From: Candidatus Polarisedimenticolaceae bacterium
Lineage (GTDB): Bacteria > Acidobacteriota > Polarisedimenticolia > Polarisedimenticolales > DASRJG01
Length of the DNA: 64,000 nt
Assembly: GCA_036275915.1 (NCBI GenBank)
Contig: DASUCV010000018.1
Coordinates: 62,001-126,000 of the forward strand
Reading direction: 5' to 3'
This document shows positions 22,791-31,196 of this stretch, one piece after another. The number at the start of each line of letters is the position of its first letter. Position 1 is the stretch's first letter. The translations under genes and the position numbers were made by a program. The notes under the pieces are model-generated. The model ran no database searches and was not told where the DNA came from. It saw only the letters and a list, made by a program, of their open reading frames with translations.

Positions 22791-23891
22791 ATGGAACACA
22801 GCTTCGACTGGCGCGAACGGCTCCGTGGCGGCGCAGCCTCCATTTTCAAGTGGAACCTGGTGTTCTTCGTCGCGGGGTTCGCATTCGACGTCGTGGCCAC
22901 GCGTGCAGGCGTGGACCACACCCTGCTGATCGTTCAGCAAATCGCCTATCTCGCGATCATCGGCGGCATCCTGTACGTTGATTTCGTCCGGGAAGAGCGG
23001 CCCGATGCGCTGCCGATGCCGCGGTGGATCGAACGGCCGTGGGCGTACCGCAGCTTCGTCTTCCATTTCTGCCTCGGCACGCTCATGAACCTCTACTCGA
23101 TCTTCTTCCTGATGAGCGCGTCGCTCTTCTCGTCGAGCGCGTTCGTCGCGATTCTTTTCGGCGCGATCTGGCTCAACGAGCTGCACACCGTCCGGCGTGG
23201 GCTGGACGTCAAGGTCGCGCTCTACGTCCTGTGTGTGTTCTGCTTCTGGTCGCTCCTGATTCCCATCCTGTTGCACTCGATCAGCCGGCTGACGTTCTTG
23301 CTGTCGTTCGCCGCGACGCTCGCGGTCTTGGCGGGCTTCGTGACCGCGCTGAGGCCGCGGATCGGCCGGGCGCGTCTCGTGGGGCGCCTGGTCAACCCGG
23401 GCGTCGCGGTGAGCGTTCTTTTCCTCCTGATGTACTGGGTCGGGCTGATCCCGCCGGTGCCGATCGCCGCACGGACGATGGGCGTTTACCACCGCGTCGA
23501 GCGCGTGGGCGATCAGTTCCGGCTGTCCTACGAATCGTCGTGGACGAGGCCGTGGCGGTACGACGATCGGCGTTTCGTTGCCGAGCCCGGAGATGTGGTG
23601 AGCGTGTTCTTCGCGATCTTCGCACCGACACGTTTCGATGACACCGTGTTCGTGCGTTGGTCGTTCCTCGATCGCACGTCGAGCTGGAAGGACTCCGACC
23701 GCATTCCGATTCGCATCACAGGCGGCCGCGACGAGGGCTTCCGCGGCGTGGCAACGAAGGAGAACTACACGCCAGGTGCCTGGCGCGCCATCGTGGAGAC
23801 CCGGGACGGACGCGAGATCGCGCGGCTGCGGTTCACGATCACGGAAGGCGAGTTGAACCCGGCGCGGGTGTTCAAGACCGAAACCTATTAG
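22791..23891 (+). CDS. Membrane protein with C-terminal DUF2914 domain
   Basis: 366 residues. An N-terminal membrane region of about seven helices (WNLVFFVAGFAFDVV, IAYLAIIGGILYV, FLMSASLFSSSAFVAILFGA, VALYVLCVFCFWSLLIPIL, FLLSFAATLAVLAGFV, VLFLLMYWVGLIPPV) covers residues 20-240. The rest is a DUF2914 domain outside the membrane: SVFFAIFAPTRFDDTVFVRW, DSDRIPIRITGGRDEGFRG, and PGAWRAIVETRDGREIARL. The short loop GVYHRVERVGDQF leads into it. The start at 22791 is the first methionine after the terminator. The function of DUF2914 proteins is not established. Confidence 0.8.
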   Translation: MEHSFDWRERLRGGAASIFKWNLVFFVAGFAFDVVATRAGVDHTLLIVQQIAYLAIIGGILYVDFVREERPDALPMPRWIERPWAYRSFVFHFCLGTLMNLYSIFFLMSASLFSSSAFVAILFGAIWLNELHTVRRGLDVKVALYVLCVFCFWSLLIPILLHSISRLTFLLSFAATLAVLAGFVTALRPRIGRARLVGRLVNPGVAVSVLFLLMYWVGLIPPVPIAARTMGVYHRVERVGDQFRLSYESSWTRPWRYDDRRFVAEPGDVVSVFFAIFAPTRFDDTVFVRWSFLDRTSSWKDSDRIPIRITGGRDEGFRGVATKENYTPGAWRAIVETRDGREIARLRFTITEGELNPARVFKTETY

Positions 23892-23900
23892 GCGTGCGGT

Positions 23901-24719
23901 CTATTCCCGGTCGAACACGAGAACACTCTTGGGCGCGCTTTGATTCACCAGGCGCTCTGTGATCGTCAAGGTCTTGAGATCAGTGGAAAGCTCGATCTGC
24001 TGGGTGCTCGTTGTTTCGCCTTTGGACTTGTGTGTGATCTCCAGGCCGCGCTCGTTCAAGCGGCGGCCCGAACGTGCAGTGCCTTGGTCTTTCCCGTTCG
24101 TATCGAGGTCTGGATAATCCTTACCATCTAACTTGATAGTCTTGGCCGTGTCTTCATCGGAACGCTTGAATGACAGGCCGTCACCCTCGTAGACCGCGGT
24201 CTTGAGCTCGATGCCCGTCCTCACCTTTGCGCTCTCGCTGTCCCACGTGCCAGGAAAACCTGACTGTCCCGCCGTCCGCTCGTACTCGTAGGGCAGGAAC
24301 AAGGTCGAGCCATTGGGCAGAGGTTGCGAGAACAACGTCATCCCGTCGGGAAGGTACTGGGTGAAGGCGTCGTTCAGAGTTCTGCCGTCTTCGGAAAGTG
24401 TCCATTCCGCCTTGAGCAGCGTGCGGCCCTTCATCTTCCGGACGACCTCCCAACTCTTGGGTCCTTTCACCGTGATGGAGAGCGTGGTGCCGCTCAGAGC
24501 CGGCTGGTCGGTTCCGTCGGCCACGATCGTGTCGACTGCGTCGGGCGCAAGGGTGAGCTTGTATCTGTTGGTGCCCGCAGTCTCGACCTTCATTTCGTCG
24601 ACGAGTTTGCTCTTGGACGAATTCACCCTCCATTGGCCCACGAAGGGATTGTCCGCTGCCCATAGCGTACCGGTCATTAGACAAGCGATCGACAGCAGCG
24701 GAAGAACGCGACGGTGCAT
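23901..24719 (-). CDS. Exported lipocalin-like protein
   Basis: 272 residues with a signal peptide (1-21, ending TLWAAD). The mature protein opens NPFVGQWRVNSSKSKL, a typical lipocalin-like start, and shows two beta-rich halves; the second opens GFPGTWDSESAKVRTG. It shares layout and the GTW-type openings with the 13348-14133 protein, so both belong to the same loose family of periplasmic ligand-binding-type proteins common in Acidobacteriota. It converges on the DUF2914 gene with nine bases between the stops. No ligand can be inferred. The 213 bases upstream of its start hold no gene that I can support. Confidence 0.6.
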   Translation of the reverse strand: MHRRVLPLLSIACLMTGTLWAADNPFVGQWRVNSSKSKLVDEMKVETAGTNRYKLTLAPDAVDTIVADGTDQPALSGTTLSITVKGPKSWEVVRKMKGRTLLKAEWTLSEDGRTLNDAFTQYLPDGMTLFSQPLPNGSTLFLPYEYERTAGQSGFPGTWDSESAKVRTGIELKTAVYEGDGLSFKRSDEDTAKTIKLDGKDYPDLDTNGKDQGTARSGRRLNERGLEITHKSKGETTSTQQIELSTDLKTLTITERLVNQSAPKSVLVFDRE

Positions 24720-24932
24720 GTGTGTCCTCGCAGAAAAGTGATGAGCGCACGCAGGCGGACTGAACAGTTCAGGCAGTCCGACTGGTTAGTACGGAAGCTC
24801 GAACGAAGAGTTTTGTCGGTGGGTCGGGGTCTTCAACGCCGCAGACCGATTCGGGACCGGCGCGAGATCTCCCCCAGGCGTAGCTCCTGATCGTCGCCAC
24901 GTCCTGACGATTACCGACCCCTGGGGCTTTGG

Positions 24933-25172
24933 CTACAGGAGAACGGGTCCCGGTCCGACGGGAACGCAGCCGGTGGCATGCGCGCAGCTCGCGAAGCACC
25001 CGTTCGTGTACGTCACCCCGTTACTGCACTTCACAGGGGCGTAGACATAAGGGCAAATGCAACCCTGTACCGCAGCGCGCGCATCGCTGAACAACGAAGC
25101 GGAGCCGGCCGTCAGGGCAGCGAACACCGTCACGGCGAGGAAGATCCTTCCTGGGACTTTGATGGTCTTCAT
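24933..25172 (-). CDS. Small secreted Kazal-like cysteine-rich peptide
   Basis: 79 residues with a signal peptide (to about residue 33, DARA). The mature part is about 45 residues with six cysteines in the Kazal pattern: CICPYVYAPVKCSNGVTYTN, then CFASCAHATGC. Kazal domains in animals and some bacteria inhibit serine proteases through the loop after the second cysteine; here that loop is PYVYAPVKC. GGGAGAAG lies before the ATG. Several secreted proteases are encoded within the window, but not next to this gene, so an inhibitor role is only a guess from the fold pattern. Confidence 0.65.
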   Translation of the reverse strand: MKTIKVPGRIFLAVTVFAALTAGSASLFSDARAAVQGCICPYVYAPVKCSNGVTYTNGCFASCAHATGCVPVGPGPVLL

Positions 25173-25265
25173 CGTGACTTCTCCCTAATGTGAAGAATGA
25201 CTGACCCCGATCATAAGCGAAGTCGCTCGGTCTCGACCTGTTCGTCTCCGGAAAGAGGGAGTCGC

Positions 25266-26282
25266 CTACGACGTGGCGGCAGGCGTTCGCGGTTCGGATC
25301 CGGCGGGAGCTCGCTGGCGCGACGTCGATCGCCATCCGGCTACGATGTAGGCGCCTAGAACGAGGAGCACGGCCAACCCTTGGGCCGCCAGGGTCTCCAT
25401 GGTCGGAAAGATCGAGAACCACAGTCCAGCCCAGGACGGCAGGACGGCGCCCAGCCATTCGATGCGCGTCGTCGATAGCCAGCCGGCGAGCTGCATTTCC
25501 TGCGCTTGCTCGCCCACCATGACGACGAGGACGGCGCCGAGCATGACTCCCGTGACCACGAGCATGCGCTTGTAGGGAAGCCGTCGGTGGCCGGCGAACG
25601 CCAGGACTCCGGTGATCGTGGTCAGGGACAGCCCGATCAGCACTCCCAGCCCAACGGCTCCGCTTCCCAGCTTGAGCCGATAGCTCTGGAGAAACAGCAC
25701 GACCTCGAACCCTTCGCGATAGAGCGAGGTGAATCCGAGGAACGCCAGGCCCCAGAACAATTTCCTCGGGGATGAAGATGCGCCGTCGGCCGGGTCGAGG
25801 AGCCGTCGCTTGCGTTCCGTGTGGAGGCTGATCCAGCCGGTCCAATAGACCTTGTGGAAGAACCAATTCATGATGACGATCAGAACGACGACCGCGAGCA
25901 ATCCCGTAAAAGCCTGGAGCTGCAGCGCCGAAATGCTCTGCCCGATGTCGGTCACGATGGCGACCGCGATCCGCCAGGTCAGGAGCGTGGCCAGAAACGC
26001 GAGCGCGGCTCCAAGGGCGACCGGTCGCCGGTACGAGCGGGCCTCGCCGGTCATACTGACCGTGATGGCGGTCAGCACGAGGATGCATTCGAGCCCCTCG
26101 CGAAAGACGAGGATGCCGACATCGACGGCCGCCGCGATCGTGCTCGAGCGAACGACGGGATCGGGAAGCGACATGACGCGCTGCCACGCGATGACGCCGA
26201 CAGCCAAGGCGCAGCATGCGATCAGGGGCCCGTACGGCAACCGCGGTCTTCCCGCTTGCGACGATGGTGGCATGGTCGGCAT
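25266..26282 (-). CDS. FTR1 family iron permease
   Basis: 338 residues with seven or so predicted membrane helices. Both iron-binding signatures of FTR1/EfeU permeases are present: REGLE at residues 61-65 in an early helix and REGFE at 189-193 in a later one. The protein would import ferric or oxidised ferrous iron through the inner membrane, normally with an oxidase or periplasmic partner. The start is not certain: I chose the ATG at 26282; an upstream frame start at 26342 would add 20 unusual residues. No EfeO or EfeB gene is adjacent, but a monothiol glutaredoxin-BolA pair elsewhere in the window also concerns iron. Confidence 0.85.
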   Translation of the reverse strand: MPTMPPSSQAGRPRLPYGPLIACCALAVGVIAWQRVMSLPDPVVRSSTIAAAVDVGILVFREGLECILVLTAITVSMTGEARSYRRPVALGAALAFLATLLTWRIAVAIVTDIGQSISALQLQAFTGLLAVVVLIVIMNWFFHKVYWTGWISLHTERKRRLLDPADGASSSPRKLFWGLAFLGFTSLYREGFEVVLFLQSYRLKLGSGAVGLGVLIGLSLTTITGVLAFAGHRRLPYKRMLVVTGVMLGAVLVVMVGEQAQEMQLAGWLSTTRIEWLGAVLPSWAGLWFSIFPTMETLAAQGLAVLLVLGAYIVAGWRSTSRQRAPAGSEPRTPAATS

Positions 26283-26453
26283 CGCTTCGTCGCACAGGTT
26301 ATCGGCGGTGCGCTGACGCGTCAAAGAAACAGGGCGCCTCAACCCGGGTGGCGGCTCCCGTTCGGAATGAGTTAGTGACGCTGAGGCAGAATGGTCATGG
26401 CCTCAGGGAGTCCTGGTTCGGAGCCACGTGTGACATCACATGAGGAAGCCGCC

Positions 26454-26789
26454 ATGAAGAAACTGATTGCCTTCGCCCTCGCCGTTACCTTCGTTCTCCT
26501 CGTGCCTGCCATCGCCAGGGCGCACGAGGGCCACAAATCCTCCACACCGCACTTCAGCGGCACGATCACCAGTTGGGATGACGCTGCGAAGCAGGCGACG
26601 GTCAAAGACTCCGCCGGCAAGGAGCATTCGTTCGGCTGGAACGAGAAGACCGCGGTCACCGGCGCGCCGAAGGTCGGCGAGCACGCGTCGGTGAAGTACA
26701 CCAAGGACAAGGATGGCAAGGTCTGGGCGACGCACGTGACCGTCGGGGCGAAGACGGCGTCCACGAAGTCGGGCACGTCGGGTTACTGA
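26454..26789 (+). CDS. Small exported protein, DUF5666-like
   Basis: 111 residues with a signal peptide (1-23, ending AIARAHE). The mature domain is a small beta barrel with SGTITSWDDAAKQATVKDSA followed by FGWNEKTAV and VKYTKDKDGKVWATHVTV. This resembles the small OB-like DUF5666-type domains that measure about 70 residues and occur in exported proteins. AGGAAG precedes the ATG at 26454, which is better than the upstream ATG at 26391. It ends in a Lys/Ser/Thr tail. The gene stands alone and converges on the Deg-type protease gene. The function is unknown. Confidence 0.65.
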   Translation: MKKLIAFALAVTFVLLVPAIARAHEGHKSSTPHFSGTITSWDDAAKQATVKDSAGKEHSFGWNEKTAVTGAPKVGEHASVKYTKDKDGKVWATHVTVGAKTASTKSGTSGY

Positions 26790-26837
26790 GCGAGAGGCGG
26801 CCCGGAGCGGGTGGGCCCCCGACCCGCCCGCGCGCGC

Positions 26838-28439
26838 TCAGCTGCCTTCCTTGCCGTTCCACACCGCCATCATGTCGGCGGAGCCCTGCTCGCGAACGCC
26901 GTTGTCCGAGAGTATCTCCTCGGTGGCGGCGAGCATTTCGCTGCGGCGGAAGATCAGATTCTCACCTTCGCGCTTGCCCTCGATCCCGATGACGACGAAC
27001 TCGTCCTTCAAGTTCCGGAGCAGCGTCACCAGGTGGCGCAGGTTTCGGACGGTGACACCGTTGATCGAGGACACCACGGCGTTGGCGACGTTGCCGTAGC
27101 CCTTCGAGATCGCGTGCGGGAACAGCGGTGCCGGGATGACGACCAGCTCATCGCGCTCGGGGGTCGGTGCGTCGAGCATCTGCGTCATCAGGGACCATGA
27201 GGCTGTGGGCGACGCGCCGGCGCCGCGCAATGCGGACATGAGGTCGACGGTGGCTCGGGAGAACACGACCGGTCCGTAGATGAAGTACGACGGATAGAGG
27301 CCGTCGAGAGACTTGACCAGGGCCGGCCGTTCGACCTGCAGGGGAACCTCGATCGATTGCTTCTTGCCGTCGCGAACGATGCTCAATCCGATGCGGCCGT
27401 CGCGCGCGGAGTGTTGAATCTGGTACTGCAGGGCGACGCGCAGGTTGCCGTTCGCCAGGATCATGCCCTGGTCGTCGACGGCGACGCCGCCGATCGCCGT
27501 GATCACGTCCCACTCGCGCAAGGGGTAGTCGGCCTCGTGGCGCGAAGGCCGGTGCACGATGATTCCGTGGACCGACGGATCGAGCTTGAGGAACCCCCGC
27601 AAGGCCGGGTTCTCGAGGGTTTGCAAGTCGTCGTGCAAGAGCGGCTTGCCGTCGTAATGCCCGTCGGCGAGGTCGCTCAGGAACAGCTCGATCTCCTCGT
27701 TCGGGATGATGTAGGCGATGTTCTGCGTCCCGCCCAGCGAGCTGAAGGCGAGGCCGATCATGCGGTCCCCGGCGGTGGCCGGCCCGCCGCTGTTGCCGGG
27801 ATTGATCGCCGCGTCGATCTGCACCCGCAGGCCGGCGGTATTCGCGTTGTAGGCGGCGAACTCGATGCGCGACACGATGCCCTTGGTGATCGAGAGCGAA
27901 TTGCCGCCGACCGGGAATCCGTAGGCGAGCACGGCATCTTTGATCTGCGGAAGCGAGGCCGATCGCTCGAGCGGCGCATGGCGCTCAAAAAAGGAGTCGT
28001 CGTCCAGCGTGAGCACGGCGAGGTCCATGCCGGGCGCCACCGCCGCGACCTTGGCACCGTACTTGTCTCCCTCGCGGTCGGCCTGCACCTGTAGCTGCCC
28101 GGCATAGGCCACGACATGCGCGTTCGTCAGGATGCGATGACCTTCGATGACGACGCCCGACCCGGTGATTTCGGCCGGCGACTGTCGGGTCCACGGATGA
28201 TTGAGGTCGGGCCGGCGGGTCGTGGCGAAGATTTTCACCACAGCAGCTTCGACACGCTCGGAGATCTGCGCGGCCGCGGCATCGGTGGCAGCGTTCCCCG
28301 CGCCGGCGGTGGAGGGGGCATCGTCCGCCCGCGCCGGCAGGCCGATGGCGACGACGGCGAGGAACGCCGCCATCGGAAGAACGGCTGGCCCGCCGCGGGC
28401 GAAGGCCCGCCACGGCGGGGGCAAGGTCGAACGAGTCAT
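26838..28439 (-). CDS. Exported Deg-type serine protease with PDZ domains
   Basis: 533 residues with a signal peptide (1-38). The trypsin-like domain has all three catalytic residues: His108 in ILTNAHVV, Asp139 in APGMDLAVL and Ser217 in AINPGNSGGP. A PDZ domain follows around residues 300-390 (GIIVHRPSRHEADYPLREWD) and a second, diverged PDZ-like region near 440-510 (VVSSINGVTVRNLRHLVTLL). The arrangement resembles the Deg group common in plants and also found in bacteria, more than standard DegP. It would act on misfolded or specific proteins in the periplasm. GGAGGT lies 8 bases before the ATG at 28439. Confidence 0.88.
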   Translation of the reverse strand: MTRSTLPPPWRAFARGGPAVLPMAAFLAVVAIGLPARADDAPSTAGAGNAATDAAAAQISERVEAAVVKIFATTRRPDLNHPWTRQSPAEITGSGVVIEGHRILTNAHVVAYAGQLQVQADREGDKYGAKVAAVAPGMDLAVLTLDDDSFFERHAPLERSASLPQIKDAVLAYGFPVGGNSLSITKGIVSRIEFAAYNANTAGLRVQIDAAINPGNSGGPATAGDRMIGLAFSSLGGTQNIAYIIPNEEIELFLSDLADGHYDGKPLLHDDLQTLENPALRGFLKLDPSVHGIIVHRPSRHEADYPLREWDVITAIGGVAVDDQGMILANGNLRVALQYQIQHSARDGRIGLSIVRDGKKQSIEVPLQVERPALVKSLDGLYPSYFIYGPVVFSRATVDLMSALRGAGASPTASWSLMTQMLDAPTPERDELVVIPAPLFPHAISKGYGNVANAVVSSINGVTVRNLRHLVTLLRNLKDEFVVIGIEGKREGENLIFRRSEMLAATEEILSDNGVREQGSADMMAVWNGKEGS

Positions 28440-28570
28440 GCAGGGCACCTCCAGGAGACAATCGGCGGCGCGAAGCGCCCGGTCACCGGCGCTCGTCGCT
28501 CTCCGCCGCGCGAAAGGATGGCTCACGACCCGATGGCGGTCAACGGACAAACTGGGCAGCAAGAAACCGT

Positions 28571-28618
28571 GTCAGCGACACTGACGGGAGGCCGCGCTCG
28601 AGCGGGAACCCGCTCGAG
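28571..28618. promoter_or_regulatory. Palindromes in the divergent region before the small DUF gene
   Basis: Two inverted repeats stand side by side: GTCAG-N5-CTGAC at 28571-28585 and a perfect ten-base repeat CTCGAGCGGG-AA-CCCGCTCGAG at 28597-28618. They lie between the Deg protease start (leftward) and the next gene (rightward). The second may act as an operator or as a hairpin in the 5' leader of the rightward transcript. Confidence 0.35.
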
Positions 28619-28656
28619 GCGCGCGCGTATCATCCCGCCGTAGGGAGGACGATCTC

Positions 28657-28941
28657 GTGGGCTTGATCAACTGGATCTTCGACTTCTATCAGCAGTACCG
28701 GATCGATCAGCTTCAGAAGGATGCCGCGCAAACTCGAGCCGAAATGACCGTGCGTGCTCCGAACGGCGCGCTCGACGCGGAAAAGCTCGAGCGAGCTGTG
28801 GGCGAGATGGCGTTGGCCGTCAAGACGCTCCAGCGCATGATGGTCGAGAAGGGACTTTGCACGCCTGACGAGTTTCGCGCCAAGCTCCAGCTCGTCGATC
28901 TCGAGGACGGTCGAGCGGACGGACGCGCGCCAATCGGATGA
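28657..28941 (+). CDS. Small uncharacterised cytosolic protein
   Basis: 94 residues beginning with a short aromatic-rich helix (LINWIFDFYQQYRIDQLQK) followed by a long helix and a C-terminal segment MMVEKGLCTPDEFRAKLQLV. The layout suggests a coiled-coil or helical-hairpin protein, with the C-terminal part resembling the short helix-turn of subunit-interaction domains. The start is a GTG at 28657 with AGGGAGG 9 bases upstream. No family is recognised. It converges on the CPBP protease gene. Confidence 0.6.
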   Translation: MGLINWIFDFYQQYRIDQLQKDAAQTRAEMTVRAPNGALDAEKLERAVGEMALAVKTLQRMMVEKGLCTPDEFRAKLQLVDLEDGRADGRAPIG

Positions 28942-28968
28942 GGACTTCCGTCTCGCCCTCGCGCTCTC

Positions 28969-29739
28969 TCAGGTCCCCCAGCCGGCGAGCATCGCGACGA
29001 TTGCGAACGTGTCTCGGAACCCATGGGCGAGAATCGTGACCCACAGGTTGCGGCGCGCCAGGAGGTACGTGGCTCCGAGCACGAGGCCCGAGACCGTCGA
29101 CGCGATGACTCCCGCAGGCCCTTTGTAGTAGTGCCCATATCCGAAGAGCACGCTCGCGACCACGAGCGCGGCGCCGTAGGCGAGTCGCGTACGACCGCCG
29201 GTTTCGGCCGCGCGATTGATCAGGTAGCCACGGTAAGCGATCTCTTCGCCGAAGGCGGCGAGCGTCCAGACGAGACCGAGCGAACGTAACGTCCAGCCCA
29301 AGTCATGCGTCGGGCTCTGGAACGCTTTCGAGACGTGCTCGGCGCCCAAGTAGCTTTCGGCAATGGGTCCCACGACGACGTCGGAGAGCACCACGATCGC
29401 CGCCGCCGACAGGATTGCGTACGCGACGGTCTTCCACCACGAACGCGGCGACTCGAGCCCGATGTCTTTCCACCCGCCCCCGCGCACTCGGACCGAGATC
29501 CAGCACAGCACGACGAGAATCGGCACTTCATTGGGCACGACGTGGTAGACGTTGTGGCCGATGACGATCGCGCCGGCCAGCAGCAGCTCGAGCCCACTCA
29601 CGACACGCGATCGCCCGATGTGGATCGAGTTGGTGCTGCCGTGGTTCTCCACGCCGAGGGAATACGCGTCCCCGTGAGGCACGGTTCCCAACTGCCGCCC
29701 GCGCAGGCGATTAGCGTCGACCGTTGATCTCCGTCGCAC
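28969..29739 (-). CDS. CPBP/CAAX-type membrane protease
   Basis: 256 residues with about six membrane helices. The CPBP (Abi) glutamyl membrane-protease motifs are visible: FGEEIAYRGYLI (motif 1), FGYGHYYKGPAG (motif 2) and LAHGFRDTFA (motif 3). In this family the paired glutamates and the histidines form the active site inside the membrane. Bacterial members process peptides or protect against bacteriocins; the target here is not clear. The start is a GTG at 29739 that overlaps the FMN reductase gene, so the two are probably co-transcribed; the first 45 residues are polar and may not all be translated. Confidence 0.82.
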   Translation of the reverse strand: MRRRSTVDANRLRGRQLGTVPHGDAYSLGVENHGSTNSIHIGRSRVVSGLELLLAGAIVIGHNVYHVVPNEVPILVVLCWISVRVRGGGWKDIGLESPRSWWKTVAYAILSAAAIVVLSDVVVGPIAESYLGAEHVSKAFQSPTHDLGWTLRSLGLVWTLAAFGEEIAYRGYLINRAAETGGRTRLAYGAALVVASVLFGYGHYYKGPAGVIASTVSGLVLGATYLLARRNLWVTILAHGFRDTFAIVAMLAGWGT

Positions 29740-30217
29740 GGTCCACGAGAGCAGCCATCAGCGCGCGGACGTGGGTCTCGAATTCTGGACCGCGCACGAT
29801 CGGCTGCTCGCCGACAACGACCGCCCGAACCGCTCGCAGCGTCTGCCCGAGCGCCTGGAGCCCGCGCCGACCGCGGTCAGCGTGAGGGACGACGGCAGTC
29901 GTGGCCACGACTTTGTTGTCGAGCTCGCCCGAGCCGATGACCCAATCGATGGCGTTCTTCAGTGCACCAGACAAGCTATGGCCGTACTCGGGCGAGGCGA
30001 TCAAGACCGCGTCGCTATTGGCGAGCGCGCGGCGCCAGGCGTCCACAGGCGCCGGTGCACCGCTCTCCTCGAGCTCCGGGTTGAACAACGGAAGCTCGCG
30101 AAGCAGGTCCGTAACGACCACCTCGACGCCCACGGGCGCTACCGTTGCCGCAGTTCGCAGGAGCTCCCGATTCCCGGAACTCGTCTGGAGGCTCCCGCAG
30201 ACACCGAGGATCCGCAT
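29711..30217 (-). CDS. NADPH-dependent FMN reductase
   Basis: 168 residues with a flavodoxin-like fold: the N-terminal MRILGVCGSLQTSSGNRELL binds the FMN phosphate, and the signature SPEYGHSLSGALKNAIDW is that of the NADPH-dependent FMN reductase family (SsuE/ArsH/chromate reductase types). It reduces flavin or quinones in the cytosol. The ATG at 30217 begins the flavodoxin fold; longer frames upstream are unlikely. It overlaps the start of the CPBP gene by 29 bases. The electron acceptor is unknown. Confidence 0.88.
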   Translation of the reverse strand: MRILGVCGSLQTSSGNRELLRTAATVAPVGVEVVVTDLLRELPLFNPELEESGAPAPVDAWRRALANSDAVLIASPEYGHSLSGALKNAIDWVIGSGELDNKVVATTAVVPHADRGRRGLQALGQTLRAVRAVVVGEQPIVRGPEFETHVRALMAALVDRATEINGRR

Positions 30218-30299
30218 GGTTCGGGACAGTATCGCCTTGGCGTCGCTGATGCACGCCGGCAGGTCGACTAGATCGCGGATTCTATCCCCGCGCGGTGAT

Positions 30300-30800
30300 T
30301 CACGGCTCCTTCCGCTGGACGACGGTGATCGATCCATTGTTCTCGAGGACGGCACAATGCACTTCGTCGACGGAGCTGCATCCGGCCTGACGGAGCGCGG
30401 CCTCCAGCTCGTGATGCGTGAGTTGCGCTCGGGCCATGACCGTCTTGTAGAGCCTCCCGTTGTGGATCAGGATTTCCGGCTGCCCCTCGATCAATTGTTC
30501 GAAGCGCTTGCTGCGGAACGTCCCGTAACCCACGATGAAGTTCAGACCGACCAGCGTCGAGGCCGAGAGCAGGCCGCCGATCAGCGAATTGTCCCCCGCG
30601 TTCATCGCGTTCTGGACCGCGTTCGAGAGGACGAGCAGCAGCACGAGGTCGAAAGGAGCCAGCTGCCCGACCTGCCGCTTGCCGGTGATGCGCAACAAGA
30701 TGATGAGAAAGACGTAGACCACGGCGGCGCGCAGGATCAGCTCCCACCACGGTTGATAGATGTCGAAGATCGTCAACCCGTGCGTTGCGGTGTCGTGCAT
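30300..30800 (-). CDS. DUF421 (YetF-like) membrane protein
   Basis: 166 residues with three membrane helices in the N-terminal half (LILRAAVVYVFLIILL, LVLLLVLSNAVQNAM, IGGLLSASTLVGLNFIVG), including the conserved RITGKRQVGQLAPFDLV block, then a cytosolic domain with GQPEILIHNGRLYKTVM and LRQAGCSSVDEVHCAVLENN. This matches the YetF/DUF421 family, found widely in bacteria. The cytosolic domain binds an unknown ligand; roles in spore or stress membranes are described for some relatives. GGGGAGGAG lies 4 bases before the ATG. Confidence 0.9.
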   Translation of the reverse strand: MHDTATHGLTIFDIYQPWWELILRAAVVYVFLIILLRITGKRQVGQLAPFDLVLLLVLSNAVQNAMNAGDNSLIGGLLSASTLVGLNFIVGYGTFRSKRFEQLIEGQPEILIHNGRLYKTVMARAQLTHHELEAALRQAGCSSVDEVHCAVLENNGSITVVQRKEP

Positions 30801-30866
30801 CGGTTCTCCTCCCCAGCCGGCCGCGCAGCGGCAGCGACGCGAAGGATACGCGCACGAGGAGCACGC

Positions 30867-30896
30867 GGGCGGCCCTCCGCCGGTGGAGGGCCGCCC
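30867..30896 (-). terminator. Strong stem-loop downstream of the small cysteine-rich gene
   Basis: Perfect 12-base stem GGGCGGCCCTCC / GGAGGGCCGCCC with a six-base loop, located 33 bases past the stop codon of the leftward small peptide gene. It has no T-run, so it may terminate through an accessory factor or stabilise the messenger end rather than act as a simple terminator. Confidence 0.45.
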
Positions 30897-30929
30897 CTCG
30901 GACTAGAGAACCCTGTCGATCGAAAAGCT

Positions 30930-31112
30930 CTAGTACGGGAAGCAGATGCAGAGGGCGTTGTTCGGACAGCAGAAGCTATGCCCGTTCGGGCAGGTGATCA
31001 GGTGCGAGCCCCTCGGGCAAGAGCTCGCCGCGGCGGGTGACGCCGTCATCAAGGACCCGATTCCGACGGTTGCGACCGCGACGATCGCCATGACGAAGAT
31101 CTTCCGACGCAT
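30930..31112 (-). CDS. Very small secreted cysteine-rich peptide
   Basis: 60 residues. A signal peptide occupies about residues 1-30 (MRRKIFVMAIVAVATVGIGS through TASPAAAS). The mature part is only about 30 residues and contains six cysteines: SCPRGSHLITCPNGHSFCCP and then NNALCICFPY. Such density predicts three disulfides or a metal site in an extracellular peptide. GGAGG lies before the ATG, and a strong stem-loop follows the gene. I recognise no family. It could be a toxin, a pheromone or an envelope peptide; no processing or transport gene is adjacent. Confidence 0.6.
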   Translation of the reverse strand: MRRKIFVMAIVAVATVGIGSLMTASPAAASSCPRGSHLITCPNGHSFCCPNNALCICFPY

Positions 31113-31196
31113 GCACGTTCCTCCTTCATGGTCAAGGTAGTCGACCATTCCGCGATTCTACGCCCGCCCGGCCTGGGCGTGGTAGCTTCAGAGGAG

